From positions 503,554,942 through 503,618,941 of the forward strand of contig NC_081410.1 in NCBI RefSeq assembly GCF_030272615.1: DNA of 64,000 nt, written 5' to 3'. Made by a program: the position numbers and the translations under genes. Under the pieces are notes generated by a model. That model searched no databases and was not told where the DNA came from. It worked only from the letters and a program-made list of their open reading frames with translations. The DNA comes from Cryptomeria japonica (taxonomy: Eukaryota; Streptophyta; Pinopsida; Cupressales; Cupressaceae). Position 1 is the stretch's first letter; the number at the start of each line of letters is the position of its first letter. Below, piece after piece: positions 34,479 to 46,551 of this stretch.

Positions 34479-35258
34479 TTATCTGCCCTCCGCCGATGGG
34501 GTCTGAGAAAATTCAACGTGACTCCGTTCCCACAAACGTATTTCAGAATTTGTCCGAGACTTCAATTCAGCGATCACAGACGATAAATTAACCTCACACA
34601 CCTCATCATCTTCAGAAAAAGCCCCACATTCATCCTTTTCATTTACTAAATCTTGTGAATGTGCATAAAAATTTGCAAGCGCAGGGGACTCACGCCTGGA
34701 CGCAAATCTTTTCATCTGCCCAACAGAAGAACATTCATTTCCCTCGTCCTTGGGCAGCTGAGCTGAAACTGAAACTGAAACTGCCTTTTCAGTCTGCATC
34801 TTGCCCAGAAAAAGTCTACTCACCTTCACCATCCTCCCCAATTCTTTGAGCGTTAAAGGGGGTCGAACCCTGGACCCGCCCTTATCCTTGCAATTCAAAT
34901 TGCGGCTGCCTTTTGCCTTGAGCTTAACCTGGCCAATACAGGACACCTTGGGAGAACCAGGCTCCTGGGATTCGAGCCCGCCACCTCTCTTCGATCTCAA
35001 AGCTTCTTTAGGGATAATAGGTATAATGGGCCCAGAATGGCCTCTGGAGCCAATCGATTTAACTCTGAAGGAGTACTCGGGACTGAAGGGCGCTATTGCA
35101 TATGATTTCATCGATGCCGCCTTTGAAATGCACGAAAATACCTTTGAAATCGGTGATGGAGGCTCTAAATCATCAAATTTCTTTTCTTGTTTATTCCCTC
35201 TGTGATTTACCTCCATTGTAGTCCAGCATACTACCTTAGAATCGCAATCTCCTTTCAT
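34479..35258 (-). CDS. Host gene, syringolide-induced protein 14-1-1 / At1g76070-like
   Basis: An intact intronless frame of 259 codons from ATG at 35256-35258 to a stop at 34479. Its plant-type features in order are: LEPPSPISKVFSCISK (residues about 31-46), SGPIIPIIPKEALRSKR (about 75-91), LESQEPGSPKVSCIGQVKLK (about 95-114), a basic KGSRN stretch, and LKELGRMVKVSRLFLGK (about 135-151). The SGPIIP-KEA and SPKVSCIGQVK blocks are, to my recollection, the hallmark of the plant family containing Arabidopsis At1g76070 and soybean syringolide-induced protein 14-1-1. Members are small, probably soluble, of unknown biochemical role, and reported as elicitor-responsive. It has no signal peptide or membrane segment. 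Base composition is more balanced than the surrounding AT-rich DNA, and there is no stop codon or frameshift, unlike every transposon gene here. The start is supported by a TATA box about 120 bp upstream. Confidence 0.85.
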   Translation of the reverse strand: MKGDCDSKVVCWTTMEVNHRGNKQEKKFDDLEPPSPISKVFSCISKAASMKSYAIAPFSPEYSFRVKSIGSRGHSGPIIPIIPKEALRSKRGGGLESQEPGSPKVSCIGQVKLKAKGSRNLNCKDKGGSRVRPPLTLKELGRMVKVSRLFLGKMQTEKAVSVSVSAQLPKDEGNECSSVGQMKRFASRRESPALANFYAHSQDLVNEKDECGAFSEDDEVCEVNLSSVIAELKSRTNSEIRLWERSHVEFSQTPSAEGR

Positions 35259-35374
35259 TTTTGTTTTGCTTGAACTTTTTACTGATATGTTAACAGCCTT
35301 CTTTAATGGCTGCGTAAAGATTTTTTTTTCCTGGCGAACTTATGACTGCTTCTTCGCTTGATTGAGCTTCGGAG

Positions 35375-35382
35375 ATTTTATA
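35375..35382 (-). promoter_or_regulatory. TATA box of the host gene
   Basis: On the minus strand TATAAAAT (in CTGTATAAAATCTCC) lies about 120 bp upstream of the ATG at 35258. That implies transcription starting near 35345 and a 5' UTR of roughly 90 nt. Confidence 0.6.
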
Positions 35383-35719
35383 CAGACAGAATAGGTTAGC
35401 ATTTCGTGTAGTTAGACTCCTGGAATTCAGACCAAGACAAACTTGGTATTTTAAAAAAGTTTGGATAACGTAACGTAATTTGATTTGGGTTTTTAAAGTA
35501 TTTATCTTACTCCCGGTTTATACCATTTCTGCCGGCCTCTAAAATTGGTTAAGGATGCTCTTCTTTGGAGCTGAACTCTCTGGTTTTCTATTGTTTGGTG
35601 GGGTTGAGTTGTTTATCAAATGTCTTTATCAATGCGACATGATGTTTTTAAAGTTTTTTTTTAATGATTTAAGGACAATTTATCTTGGGTTGTCTTGGGT
35701 GTTTTATCGCGGGTGTTCG

Positions 35720-36135
35720 TTTTATTTATTTATTTTTGGGCTAATTTTTAACTTGATGTGAGAATTTTTTATTTGTAGGAGTAATTTGCAGATTTAATGA
35801 ATGTTGTTCTTTTAAAGAATGATTTTTTTTGGAAATGTGTAAGAGCGGGTCAATTATATAATATGTTTGTTTATTCGACTTTTTTTTTTCTATTATATAA
35901 TTGAAAAAATATAATCTATTTATTTATTTATTTATTTTTGGACTAATTTTTAATTTGATGTGAGGATTTTTTAATGGTAGGAGCAATTTTCAGATTTAAA
36001 CGATATTGATTGTGGTTTTTTTAAGGAATGATTTTTTTTGGAAACGTGTAAGAGGGGGAGTTTGTTGGATTTTTTTCAATTATATAATATGTTTGTTTAT
36101 TCAACTTTTTTTTGTCTATTATATAATTGAAAAAA
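35720..36135 (+). repeat. Tandem duplication, period 209 bp
   Basis: Two copies of a unit with GAATGATTTTTTTTGGAAA (35817 and 36026), a TGTTTGTTTATTC word and TCTATTATATAATTGAAAAA. Differences are scattered substitutions and short indels, so the duplication is old. Confidence 0.85.
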
Positions 36136-36349
36136 TCCAAAAAACTCTCTTGGAACTTCTAAAAATTGTCTTTCCTTTCAAAAAAAACATAATTAAAAAA
36201 GTTGTGTTGAAATTATTTCTATCATTATATTAGTTCAAAGGTCGCTTCCATTGTTACATCACTTCTGTTGGCATGAAATAGAGAGTTACCTCCACACTTA
36301 AGATTAATTTATAAATAGAGAGTTACCTCCACACTTGTATCCATTAGAG

Positions 36350-36590
36350 TCATTCATTTAAAATAAAATACTTTTAAAAATAATATGATGTTTCTCTTAC
36401 ATAACTATTATGCTCTTCTAGTTTCTCATATTTCATTAATTAGATATTTAATCACTTTAAAGGTATTCATTAGAGTCATTCATTTACAATAAAATACTTT
36501 TAAAAATAATATGATGTTTCTCTCACATAACCATTATGCTCTTCTAGTTTCTCATATTTCATTAATTAGATATTTAATCACTTTAAAGTT
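36350..36590 (+). repeat. Tandem duplication, period 116 bp
   Basis: Two nearly identical copies starting at CATTAGAGTCATTCATTTA (36352 and 36468). Only a few mismatches are visible, so this one is much younger than the 209-bp duplication next to it. A shorter repeat of GAGAGTTACCTCCACACTT precedes it (about 36280 and 36317). Confidence 0.9.
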
Positions 36591-37648
36591 TATGTCAGAC
36601 TATATAATGGTTTAAATTCTTTATAAGACAAATAAGTTGTTGAATTTTTTATTTTATTTTATTGTATAATAATTATTTTTACTTTTATATTGTTTACCAT
36701 TTTATTTATAAACATTCTATTCACGAGGAGCCTAAAACTAGTAGGATATTTAATATATAAAATGTATAAAGTTACACTTTTCAAAGAAGATAAACATGAA
36801 CTGCATTAATTATACACTTTCCATTTTAATTATGAGGAGCTTATAGATAGAAAACATTTAATATATAAAATATATAAAGTTTCATTTTTTTAATACGACA
36901 TAAATTAATTGTACTATTAAATATTTTTGGGTGTTGAAAATTGCATGTCCTTGTCCTCCTTAACACAAGATCATTTGACTTAGAGTAGTTTTATTCTATA
37001 ATAAGTCTATAAGCGATATATTTTATGTGAGTTTGGCTCATGGTAAATTATTCTATCTGTCTTCAACCATTTTCTTTTATTTTAAAGAGCTAATGCTGAT
37101 TTTTATACTTTCATTCATTGTCTTAGCTCATATATGTAAGTAGATGATTAGTCTAGGTCATTTTATGGTTGCAAATTTGAAATTCAAATTTTCAAATTTG
37201 GAACTTGCCAAATACATCTTATCCATTGTGAGTCAAACTAGCAACATTTGTTTGGTTTTTGTGCTATATTATATTATGAACACCGATTCATTCATTTTGA
37301 AAATGAATCGATATAATTTTCACAAAACATTCTTAGTAGTCCACTTAGATATCATAACACACTTTTTTTGAATCTTGATTAATTATTCTATTAAACTAGT
37401 CCACCTGGGGGCTCGAGTGAGAAAACATGACCTACACTTACAAGTTCATAAATGATATCTATGGACATCACTTCTCTTTAGGCACATTTTTGTAATTAGA
37501 TGAGGTGAATATGAAATATTAGCTCATTTCTTCTAGTTCACTTACACAGATCCAAGATTAATTTCACGCAAAATCATTTCTACATTCATAGAGAACAACT
37601 ATGTAGACTTTGATCTAAATAACAATAAAGAGCGGTCATTTCAAATTT

Positions 37649-37828
37649 TGAGGTGTTCATATGATAAAGCCCTAAAATTCTAACAAGGTATTAATTTAAT
37701 CTCAATATTTAAATAAAGAAATATTCCATCTAGTATCTATCATGAATATTTATTTACACCAACAATATCCCAGGTCAACTTAAGTAAAGTGTAATAATAT
37801 CCATAATGAATATTTATTTACACCAACA
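37649..37828 (-). repeat. Damaged 3' LTR of E6
   Basis: The outer 60 bp (37765-37828) match the U3 start of the intact LTR (AACTTAAGTAAAGTGTAATA, then TTTATTTACACCAACA). The GAATATTTATTTACACCAACA terminus is present twice, ending at 37764 and 37828, so the LTR edge was duplicated. The proximal boundary at TGAGG (37649) is tentative. The rest of the 449-bp LTR is missing or unrecognisable. Confidence 0.6.
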
Positions 37829-38249
37829 CCCCCCCTTAAGTGCAACTTAGGGGAATGAAGACTGAAGTCAATAATGCAAGATGGGTCCCGGCTGCTAGGC
37901 CATGACAGGTACCTATGTACAATATGCAAATGCAAACAAAACTATGCAATGCAATATCTAACAAACGGAGAAAGGGAGAAAACCTAGTGGGAAAAAACTC
38001 CCCCCCAAAAGAGAGATGAATGTACAAAAGACTCTCAATGAAGAATGACAAAACCTCAAAGAGGAAAAAGTCCCCCCCATAAGAGAGAAAGGAGAAATCA
38101 GCTGGCCCACCCTAATGACACATCTCGCACCCCCAAAAGAGCTCGTAACTACTGGAACTTACTCTCAGTGAAAGGTTTGGTGAATATTTTTGCAACCTGC
38201 TCTATTGTAGGACAATACTGCAAATCAATGACCTGCTCCTAAATCAGGT

Positions 38250-41200
38250 CTTAGATATAGTGCATATGAATCTCGATGTGTTTGGTCCGCTGGTGTTGGA
38301 CTGGGTTCCTCGAGATTGCAATAGCACTCTGATTTTTGCAATGTAGAACTGTCGGCCGTGGAGTGGTGAACCCAAACTCTGTGAGAATCTGCTGAAGCCA
38401 AATGGTCTCAGTCGCTGCATTAACAGCTCCTCAATACTTAGCCTCAGTCGAAGAGATAGCAATAGTATGTTGCTTCTTGCTCCGCCAACAAATGGGGCCT
38501 GAACCAAGGTGAAAACTATAACCTGAAGTAGACTTACGATCATCAAGATTGCCAACCCAATCGGAGTCTATGTAACCAACTAAGTGAAGTCTTGTGCCTG
38601 CTGCATAGGGAATCCCATAGTGATGTGTACCTTGGATGTAATGAAGGATGCGTTTGTCAGCTTTCCAATGAAGCTCATGTGGTTCCTGCATGAAGCGAGA
38701 AACCATGCCAACCGCAAAGGAAATATCAGGGTGTGTATGAGTCAAGTAGATGAGACTACCCACAAGCTGATGATACAATGTGGCATCAACTAGTGGAGAA
38801 GAACATTGAGCCTCAAGCTTGAATCCTAAAAGAAAGGGAGTTGGTGCAGGCTTACAATCAACCATATGAAAGTGTGCAAGTAGATCAAGAGCATACTTGG
38901 GCTGCGATAGTGTAATCCCGAAAGGTGACTGTGAAATCTCTATCCCGAGAAAGTAGTACAAAAGACCCAAGTCAATCATAGCAAATCTGTCATGCAAAGC
39001 AGATTTGACCCTACTAATGATGGATGTGGTGCTCCCTGTAATGATCAAATCATCAACATAGAGCACAAGTAGCAAGTGAGAGTCCTCCTGTCGCAAAATG
39101 TAGACATTCGGATTAGAATGATACCTGGTGAACCCTGCTGAGAGAAGAAAGGAATCCATCTTGGCGTACCAAGCCCTGGGGGACTTTCCTTTATATGGTT
39201 TTGCATATATAAAGGAAAGTTTGCTTGCATTTAGATCTATGTTCTCAAATGGGAATTTGTATTACTAAGTCTAAGGTTAAAGAATCACCTGGATGAAACC
39301 CTATGGCAGCTCCATATAAATCTTCTCATCAAGATCACCATGAAGAAAAGAACTCTTCACATCCATCTGATGTACAACCCAATCATGAGCTACAACAATA
39401 ACAAGTGTCAAGTGAATGGAGTTCATCTTGGCTACGGGTGTAAAGGTCTCAGTATAGTCAACACCTGCAACGTGAGAGAAACCTTTTGCAACAAGTCGAG
39501 CCTTATACTTATTCACACTACCATCCACTGCAAACTTGGTCTGATAGATCCACTTACATCAAACCATCTTTCTCCCCTTAGGGAGATGGACTAAATCCCA
39601 TGTGTTGTTCCTCGTCAAGGAACTATACTCTTCCTCCATAGCTTGGTCCCACTTAGGAACCCTTGATGCTTCCCAAAATGTCTATGGATCGGAAGCAGTA
39701 GCAATGAATGCATGTGGAAGATCCTGATGCTGTGATCGAGTTCTCTGTGTATCTGAAGGATCCCCAACAAGAGAACCCACTGACTCAAGTGTCTATCAAG
39801 CCCAACGAGGTCTAGGTGGAGGTGGAGAACAAGGCTCCTCAACTACAAGTGGACCCCACAGAGGTGTAACCCTGCGAGTCAGAGTTGAAGGAGTATCATC
39901 ATCTGAATCACTAGCATCACTATCCACAATGGAGGAAGGTGGAGGAGGTAGAGAGGCTAAGCTAGGAGAGCTTTCCTCAAAGTGAACACTCCTCTCAATA
40001 AACATCTCATGTGTCTCAGAATCCATCAATCTATATGCCTTAACACCCTCAGGATATCCAACAAATATGCAAGGCCTACTCTGCGGTTCCAATGCCTTGC
40101 ATTTCTGCGGAGGTATGCAAGCCCATGCTAGACACCCAAAGACTCTGAAATGTCTGACAACCAGTTTCCTACCAGCCCAAGCCTCACAAAAGGAGTAATA
40201 CCTTGCAAGTCTTTGTGAGGAACCCGATTATGGATGTGTGTGGTACAACTGATAGCCTCTGCCCAAAAGGTGGGATCAAGAGAACATGCATGTATCATAC
40301 AACTAGCGATTTCTTTGAGAGTTCTATTCTTGCATTCTGCAACTCCGTTCTACTATGGAGTGTATGCAATAGAATGCTAAAGATCAATCCCCTCAAATGT
40401 ACAAAAATCCTCAAGTCTCTTATTCACATATTCCCTTCCATTGTCTGTACGAAGAATCTTGACCACTTTCCTGGATTACTTCTCCACACGAGTCTTGAAG
40501 TCCTGAAATCTATCAAATACTTCACTCTTATGAATGATAAAGTAGACCCAAGTGAAGCGGGAGTAGTCATCAATGAAGGTGAGGACATAGCGAGCCTTGC
40601 TAAATGAAGGTGCTGGAAATGGACCTACTACATTGCTATGAACAAGTTGAAGAACTTCCAAAGCTCTCCAAGCTTTTCCCTTATCAAACTTCTCCTCAAG
40701 ATGCTTGCCCATGGAACAACCTGAACATACACCCTCTGAAAAATTGATTCAAGGTAGACCTATGACCATGTCTTTAGTGTTGAGCTACTAAAGATAGTGG
40801 TAGTTGAGGTGACCAAACCGCTCATGCCATAGCTTACTTTCATAATTTGAATGAGTAAGCAAGGCCCTAGAAGGTGAACTTGGCACAAACTAGGAGATGA
40901 ATAAAGCCTTGAGTTGTCATTGACTTGTCCCACTGCTACCAAGGCATCATCATCAAGTTCCTTTACCACAACTAAATCAAGTGTAAACTCAACCTTTTTC
41001 CCATTCCCATAGTGAGTGATTTGGTAGATAGAGAGAAGGTTGGTAGACAAGTTAGGAACATAGAGAACTTTCTCAAATGTTCCATCATCCATGTCAATTG
41101 AACCTTTCCTTTCAACCTCTACTTGTGTATCATCACCTATGTAAATGTGAGGTACCTTAGATGGCTCCAATGAAGAAAACTGCTCCTTTGTAGAACCCAT

Positions 41201-41263
41201 GTGATATGAGGCACCCGAGTCAAGTATCCACTACTATGAAGAACCTGTTGTAGCCACAAATGC
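38250..41263 (-). pseudogene. Copia pol of E6 (protease, integrase, RT, RNase H)
   Basis: Read downward: protease WILDSGASYHMGS near 41200-41230; an integrase core piece 40712-40476 (VHSNVVGPFP, FIDDYSRFTWVYF); a segment 40092-39796 with the post-integrase PCIFVGYPEGVKAYRL motif and an acidic Ser/Asp/Pro-rich hinge; RT N-terminal part 39528-39301 (NKYKARLVAKGF, HQMDVKSSFLHGDL); and RT C-terminal part plus RNase H 39159-38431 with intact YVDD (plus 39049-39060) and YIDSDWVGNLDDRKSTSGY. Between the RT halves (39165-39300) about 100 bp is replaced by a sequence holding a CTTTCCTTTATAT/ATATAAAGGAAAG hairpin. Stops and frameshifts break integrase and RT, so it is inactive. Confidence 0.9.
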
Positions 41264-42223
41264 TCACCCTTTTCCCTTAGAATGTGAGGAAGAGGAAGGA
41301 GATGAATTCTTCTTTGTGTAGGCGGATGACAAGTTGATGTTGTTTTTCTTAAGAAGATTTGTCAACTCATCAACTTGCTTGGTGTGGCATCGATGCTCAT
41401 CATGACCATACTTCTTGCAATATGCACAAGTTGGTTTATCCTTCTTAGGTGGTGTCCCCTTCTTGGAAGAGGATGAAAAATTGCCTTGTGATGGAGAGGA
41501 TGATTGTCCTTTTTCCTGCTGTGGCTTTGACGTAGAGTGCTTCTTCTTCTTGTTGGAATCTTTGCCTTGACCTCCTTGATTCCCTTGATTAGCCACCAAA
41601 GCCTTGGACTTTGAAGACTTGAGAAGCCCCATGTTCAACAACTTAAATTGTTCCAATATCAACATTTCTGTGAAAGCATCAAATGAAGGCATAACATAGG
41701 AACTCCCCACTATCAAACAATGAGTTTGGAAGCTAGACACAAATGCTACATATTCTAATGCAAGCTTGTCCAACAAGTTGAATATCAACTGAGCATCCTT
41801 TTTGTCAATTCCACAATCCTTAAGCTTTGCTCTTAGCTCATTTGCTTTGGTGACATAATCTTGGATTGTATCAAAACTCTTGGGATCCAAGTTAGTGAGC
41901 TCATTGTCAATCTTATAACCTCTAATTTCATCAACTTGACCATACAATTTCTGAAACATATCCCAAGCATCTTTGATTGTAGTACACTTTTCAATATGAA
42001 AGATGAGATCATCTGATACATACTTGCGCAAAGTTCCAAGAGCCATGCAATTCTTAGTGAGCCATTCTAACTAAGCATTAGGATCAACCTTAGGATCAGG
42101 TGGTGCTGCTATTGTTCCATCTATGTAATGTGTGAGACCTTTTTCCATTAATTTGCTCCATACTTTAATTTTCCATGATGCATAATTATGTGGAGTTAAA
42201 GGTGGAAATTTATGAGGACTCAT
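41264..42223 (-). pseudogene. Copia gag of E6
   Basis: Starts at ATG 42223 (MSPHKFPPLTPHNYASWK), a typical Copia gag start with the Y-x-x-W motif. One in-frame stop lies near 42071. The main body runs from 42046 with IKDAWDMFQKLYG, a Lys/Ser/Gln-rich linker, and an intact CCHC knuckle CAYCKKYGHDEHRC (about 41386-41430). It ends at a TGA/TAG cluster near 41264, before the protease. Confidence 0.88.
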
Positions 42224-43172
42224 TGCAAAAAAAATGAAAGAGAACAAGGAAAGAGAGGCACAATCACACAAGACACCCCCCAAATTCACTCAATCAAAGA
42301 ACCCCCCAAAAAAGTGATGATTTGGCACTTTATACTTAGTGCATGTACAATGGACCACTTGCAAAAAATGGCAAAGTGGACTTCTGATTGCAATTTTACA
42401 ACTGCCTCAATAAGGCCAAAAGAGACTCAAACTAACATTGCAAGAGATCTAAACTAAGATCCAAGCATTTTACAAGTACCAAATAGGCCAAATAAGACCA
42501 ATATCTAAAAGTACAATTTCCACTCAAAATATCTGAAATATGATCATAGATTATGAAATTAGATGAAAAAACATGCACTTTAAAAAAAAATGGCACCTAA
42601 AAAGGAGGTCGTATGAGCTCAAACGAGGCCTTTGAAGTTGCAGAATTGAGGATTGGATAGGTATAGCTGAGAGAATCCAAAAATTCTGAAAAACCTATAC
42701 ACCAAAACCAGAAAATAACCATGCCACCACAAAGAGAACAAAAAATTATCCCAAATCAAAAAATTTGCACCCAAAAAGGAGCAAAATTGAGCACGTTATG
42801 GGCCTCCAAAGTTGACCCCAAAAACCAAATAGCTCAATGGAGAGGGGTCTAAGAATTTCCAAAAAAAATGTTGACTGTACGCTGCTGACTAGGCAGAAGG
42901 TATGGATCCCAAAAACAATTTTTCAATTTTATTTTTTTTATTTTTTTGAAAAAGAATCCAAAAATTTCATACTGTACCGCCTGAATTGGGCAAAAAATTT
43001 CCTACACACCCAAAAATCAATTTTCGCCAAAATAGGTCAAGTTTATACTTGATTTTTATGGAAATGGTCTCTTAGATGCAATGGTGAGGTTGAAAATGCT
43101 CTAAGATGCCTCCAAAAATGCTTTTTCCTCAGATCCAAAATGTCTCCAAAAACCAATCAATGAAGCCCTAAT

Positions 43173-43185
43173 GGCTCTGATACCA
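43173..43185 (-). other. Primer binding site of E6
   Basis: On the minus strand TGGTATCAGAGCC, the exact plant Copia tRNA-Met site, two bases from the LTR. Confidence 0.88.
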
Positions 43186-43187
43186 TG

Positions 43188-43636
43188 TGAGGTTTTGCCA
43201 AGATCAAGGGCATAATGAAAAGCATAAAAAAAGAGACAATAGAATGACAAGAACAAACTATATTCTCATCAATATGCAAATGATCAACTGGATTAACCAA
43301 TACAATGAATATATACCTGCTTATATAGGCAAGGCCATATGGATGTACGAGCACACAATCATGACATGTGGCTCAATGAGAAACAAGGGTAGGTAAGAAA
43401 TACTAGGGGTAGGTAGGAGAAATAATATAATATTCCATAAGAGGTGGATGACCCACCAGATGTGGAGTGTAACAACAAAACAAGACCACAAAAGGTGGAA
43501 TTTCTCCTACAAGCTCTATCCCTATGTGCACACTTCCCTAAGTGTCTCAAATCCAAACTACGAAGAGATGCATTATCCTAAGTTAACTTAAGTAAAGTGT
43601 AATAATATCCATAATGAATATTTATTTACACCAACA
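43188..43636 (-). repeat. 5' LTR of E6
   Basis: 449 bp from TGTTGGTGTAAATAAATATTC (at 43636, minus strand) to ...AAAACCTCA at 43188, with TG...CA ends and a PBS directly after it. Only its terminal part is preserved at the other end of the element. Confidence 0.85.
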
Positions 43637-44851
43637 GAAACCATCATCATCCTAAGACAATGACCAAATAATATAATAATGAAGTACATGGTGCATGGAA
43701 AGTCATGGCATGTCCTATTTGTGCATACCTTTGTTCAATGAGACAAGGTGCATGGAGTACATGAAATTCCATGTGGTATTGATCAATATGATCATAATTT
43801 AAATTCTCTATTGCATCAATCACTATCTAAGCTCTCAGCATAAGAATGCAAGTTGCAATATATACCCTCTTGAATGCCTACGTTGTAATTAGGTTCTCCA
43901 AGATGAAAAATACCATTTGAATTTTGTCTTAGTTAATGGAGACATGAAGAACCTTATAAAAATACTCCTGGAGGAATTAATAAAGACAACGATTCTTGAT
44001 TCTTATAGGCTTATAGAAAAGTGCACCAACTTTCATACATTTCCCACATGTGTAGACTATATTTTTGTGATTTCAACTGCTTGAATGAGTTATTTATGTT
44101 AAATGAGTATTTAGACATGTTCAATATGTCTATTTGTACATTCCTTATCAGTATTAGATCTTGATCAATCAATTTGATCTCTGTTGATCTAAAATAGTCC
44201 TAAAAACAAGCCTAATTTGACTGTAAACAATAATTTTTTATCTATTTTGTACAAAACAACCCTATCTAATTTTCACATATGTCTAGTAAGGGTGAAAAGG
44301 GTATCTCAAATGGGTTTCAAATCTTAATTATTAGGTGCATGATAGAACTTATGGAAAAAAGGTGATTTTTATGCACTTAAGAGAACATGTGACTAGGATA
44401 TGACCCTAAACATTAAAGCGACCAAATGATTGAAATAGGGGAATTCCTAGTGCAAAAACAACCTCTTGGATGTGCTCGCATTGATGGTTTGTGGTGACAA
44501 TAAACTGAATGTTCAACTTAGTGTATATTGCAACTTTTCATTGAATGCATATGACACTTTTTGGGGTAGCCAAAGTTTCTCGCCATGGGTAAATGGATTT
44601 GAGTATTCAAAACTTTAGAGAGGTTATTAGAGAAGGGCGTGATATGAACCCATTGGTTTAGACATCTCAAATTTTTATTTTTCATAGATTTCGAGAAACG
44701 TTATGTCAAAGTTTGATATTTTTGCACTTAGGACACTCAAGAGAATGCATGGCTAAGGTATGACCCAAAATGATCAAGTGAATTGATAAGATAAATAGTG
44801 GCATCCCTAGTGTAAGCCCAACCCCCTAGATATGCTTTCACTAATGGTTTG
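43637..44851. other. Spacer with diverged 350-bp satellite-like units
   Basis: No gene seen. From about 44330 to 44851 two diverged units about 351 bp apart contain GCACTTA...CTCAAGAGAA...GGTATGACCC, preceded by GATTTCGAGAAACGTTATGTCAAAGTTTGAT. These correspond word by word to GCACTTAGGGCGCTCAAGGGA...GGGTATGACCC and GATTTCGAGTTAGGGCCCGTCAAAGTTT in the satellite of TIR-B. They are clearly related but much more diverged. Confidence 0.65.
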
Positions 44852-46551
44852 TGTTGATAGCAAGGCAACAACAATGCAAGAAAGATGAGACAGGGGGGGT
44901 GAATTAGTTTTCACCAAACTCAACCAAATTAACCTTAACTTTAGTTCTGATTAAGAACAACAATAAAAAAAATAATCACCACATCAACAACACACATAAC
45001 ACTTGGATTTTTGATGTGGAAAACCTGATTAAGGGAAAAACCATGGTGGGAACCTACCCACAATGAGATGATACTCTGTAGTAGTATGTGTAAATATTAC
45101 AATGGGGAATGGACATGAATTTAGGCACACTGGATAGAGCTCATTTCTCAAAAAACAAGAAGGGATACAACCCTGAGGAAAGCTCTCTACCTTTAAAAGA
45201 TCGGACAATAATCCAGATTACATGAATTGAAGGAATAGCATCTCCAAATCCCTAATTATAGTTTCAGTTAAACACACTGTCTGCACAACAACTCTTCTCT
45301 TATCTTCTCCACTACCGAATGATAAATTCGCTTGTTCGCACATATAATAACCTTAGACACTCATAGACACTTGTAGACATACAACTAACATGATCACAAC
45401 ACTTATTTATACAACCTTAACCTGAAGGTTGGCTCAACACATAAGACCTAATTATAAAATTACATCACACAATACATAATTCAATAACCAGACAAAACCA
45501 ATGTTGACAAGGACATAGCATGGACCCAAATCAAATCCTTGAACATGCTACACCATCAAATAATTCTCCAAGATCATTTGCAACACGCTGCACCACCAAA
45601 TATATCATATAACATGAAGAATACCACCCGACCAATAAAATCTTCAATAATATGCACCATGATCAATGTGAACCACCAAAACACATAGAACACGATCAAA
45701 GAACATCAAAAATCAACATGATTTCCACCACAATCACCGCAACAACTCAGATAACAAGATTCATCATTACTACTTCATCGGAGCTCAAGAACACCAACTA
45801 ACAAACTAAAAGATATGCTTGTGAAGTTCCAAATCATGAACCATCCCATCAGAGGACACACATGAATTTCCCAAACACTCTCCAAAATTCATAACTTTAG
45901 ATATAATTATTCTAGAGCAATACGGATCAAATACCACAACTCTGCAACACAGAACACTAAAAAACTAGTCCACATATCAGACCTTGCAAATCAATCAAAT
46001 CAACACGTAGCATCATGAAACTCATACTGAATTAACTAGAGATAAGTATCTCGAAACCCATTAAACTGCATCAACATATCTGCAACAAATCACCAAAACA
46101 ACTTTCTACAACAACCAATTCTCTGGAACACAAGAATATGTCGACATCAGAGACAACAACACATTCCAACAACTCTAATATCCAACAATCTCCCCCTTTG
46201 GCATTTATGGCAACATATGAATGTGAAAAATAATCAATGCAAAGAAAGAAATCATAACTTTAGATATAATTATTCTAGAGCAATACGGATCAAATACCAC
46301 AACTCCGCAACATAGAACACTAAAAAACCAGTCCACATATTAGACCTCGCAAATCAATCAAATCAACACGTAGCATCATGAAACTCATACTGAATTAACT
46401 AGAGATAAGTATCTCGAAACCCATTAAACTGCATCAACATATCTGCAACAAATCACCAAAACAACTTTCTACAACAAACCAATTCTCTGGAACACAAGAA
46501 TATGTCGACATCAGAGACAACAACACATTCCAACAACTCTAATATCCAACA
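44852..46551 (-). repeat. 3' LTR of E4 with a duplicated U3/PPT junction
   Basis: On the minus strand it starts TGTTGGATATTAGAG (46551, and again at 46187) and ends ...CCTTGCTATCAACA at 44852. The 363-bp segment 45891-46253 is repeated at 46254-46616. Each copy holds about 300 bp of LTR start, the polypurine tract CCAAAGGGGGAGAT and about 60 bp of internal sequence. The true LTR is 44852-46187 or its equivalent; the second copy is an extra. Confidence 0.8.

Larger units (their letters stand above)
35259..37648. other. Intergenic region upstream of the host gene
   Basis: Apart from the proximal promoter no gene was recognised. The DNA is very T-rich, with local tandem duplications at 35720-36135, 36276-36335 and 36350-36590, consistent with replication-slippage-prone spacer. 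Confidence 0.6.
37649..43636 (-). mobile_element. Minus-strand Copia element E6
   Basis: Element with its 5' LTR at 43188-43636, PBS at 43173-43185, gag 42223-41264, pol running down to about 38250, a polypurine tract at 37829-37840 (minus strand CTTAAGGGGGG) and a truncated 3' LTR ending at 37828. It is unrelated in LTR sequence to E1-E4. The protein lineage also differs (LDSGASYHMG protease, CAYCKKYGHDEHRC knuckle, YVDD RT). No matching target duplication could be found because the left LTR is damaged. Confidence 0.85.

Noticed and set aside
34801-35205. 134-codon plus-strand frame opposite the host gene
   Set aside because: Antisense shadow of the 259-codon gene, which has the family motifs and a TATA box.
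42837-43052. 71-codon frame in the E6 leader
   Set aside because: Lies in the untranslated region between PBS and gag on the opposite strand; AT-rich.
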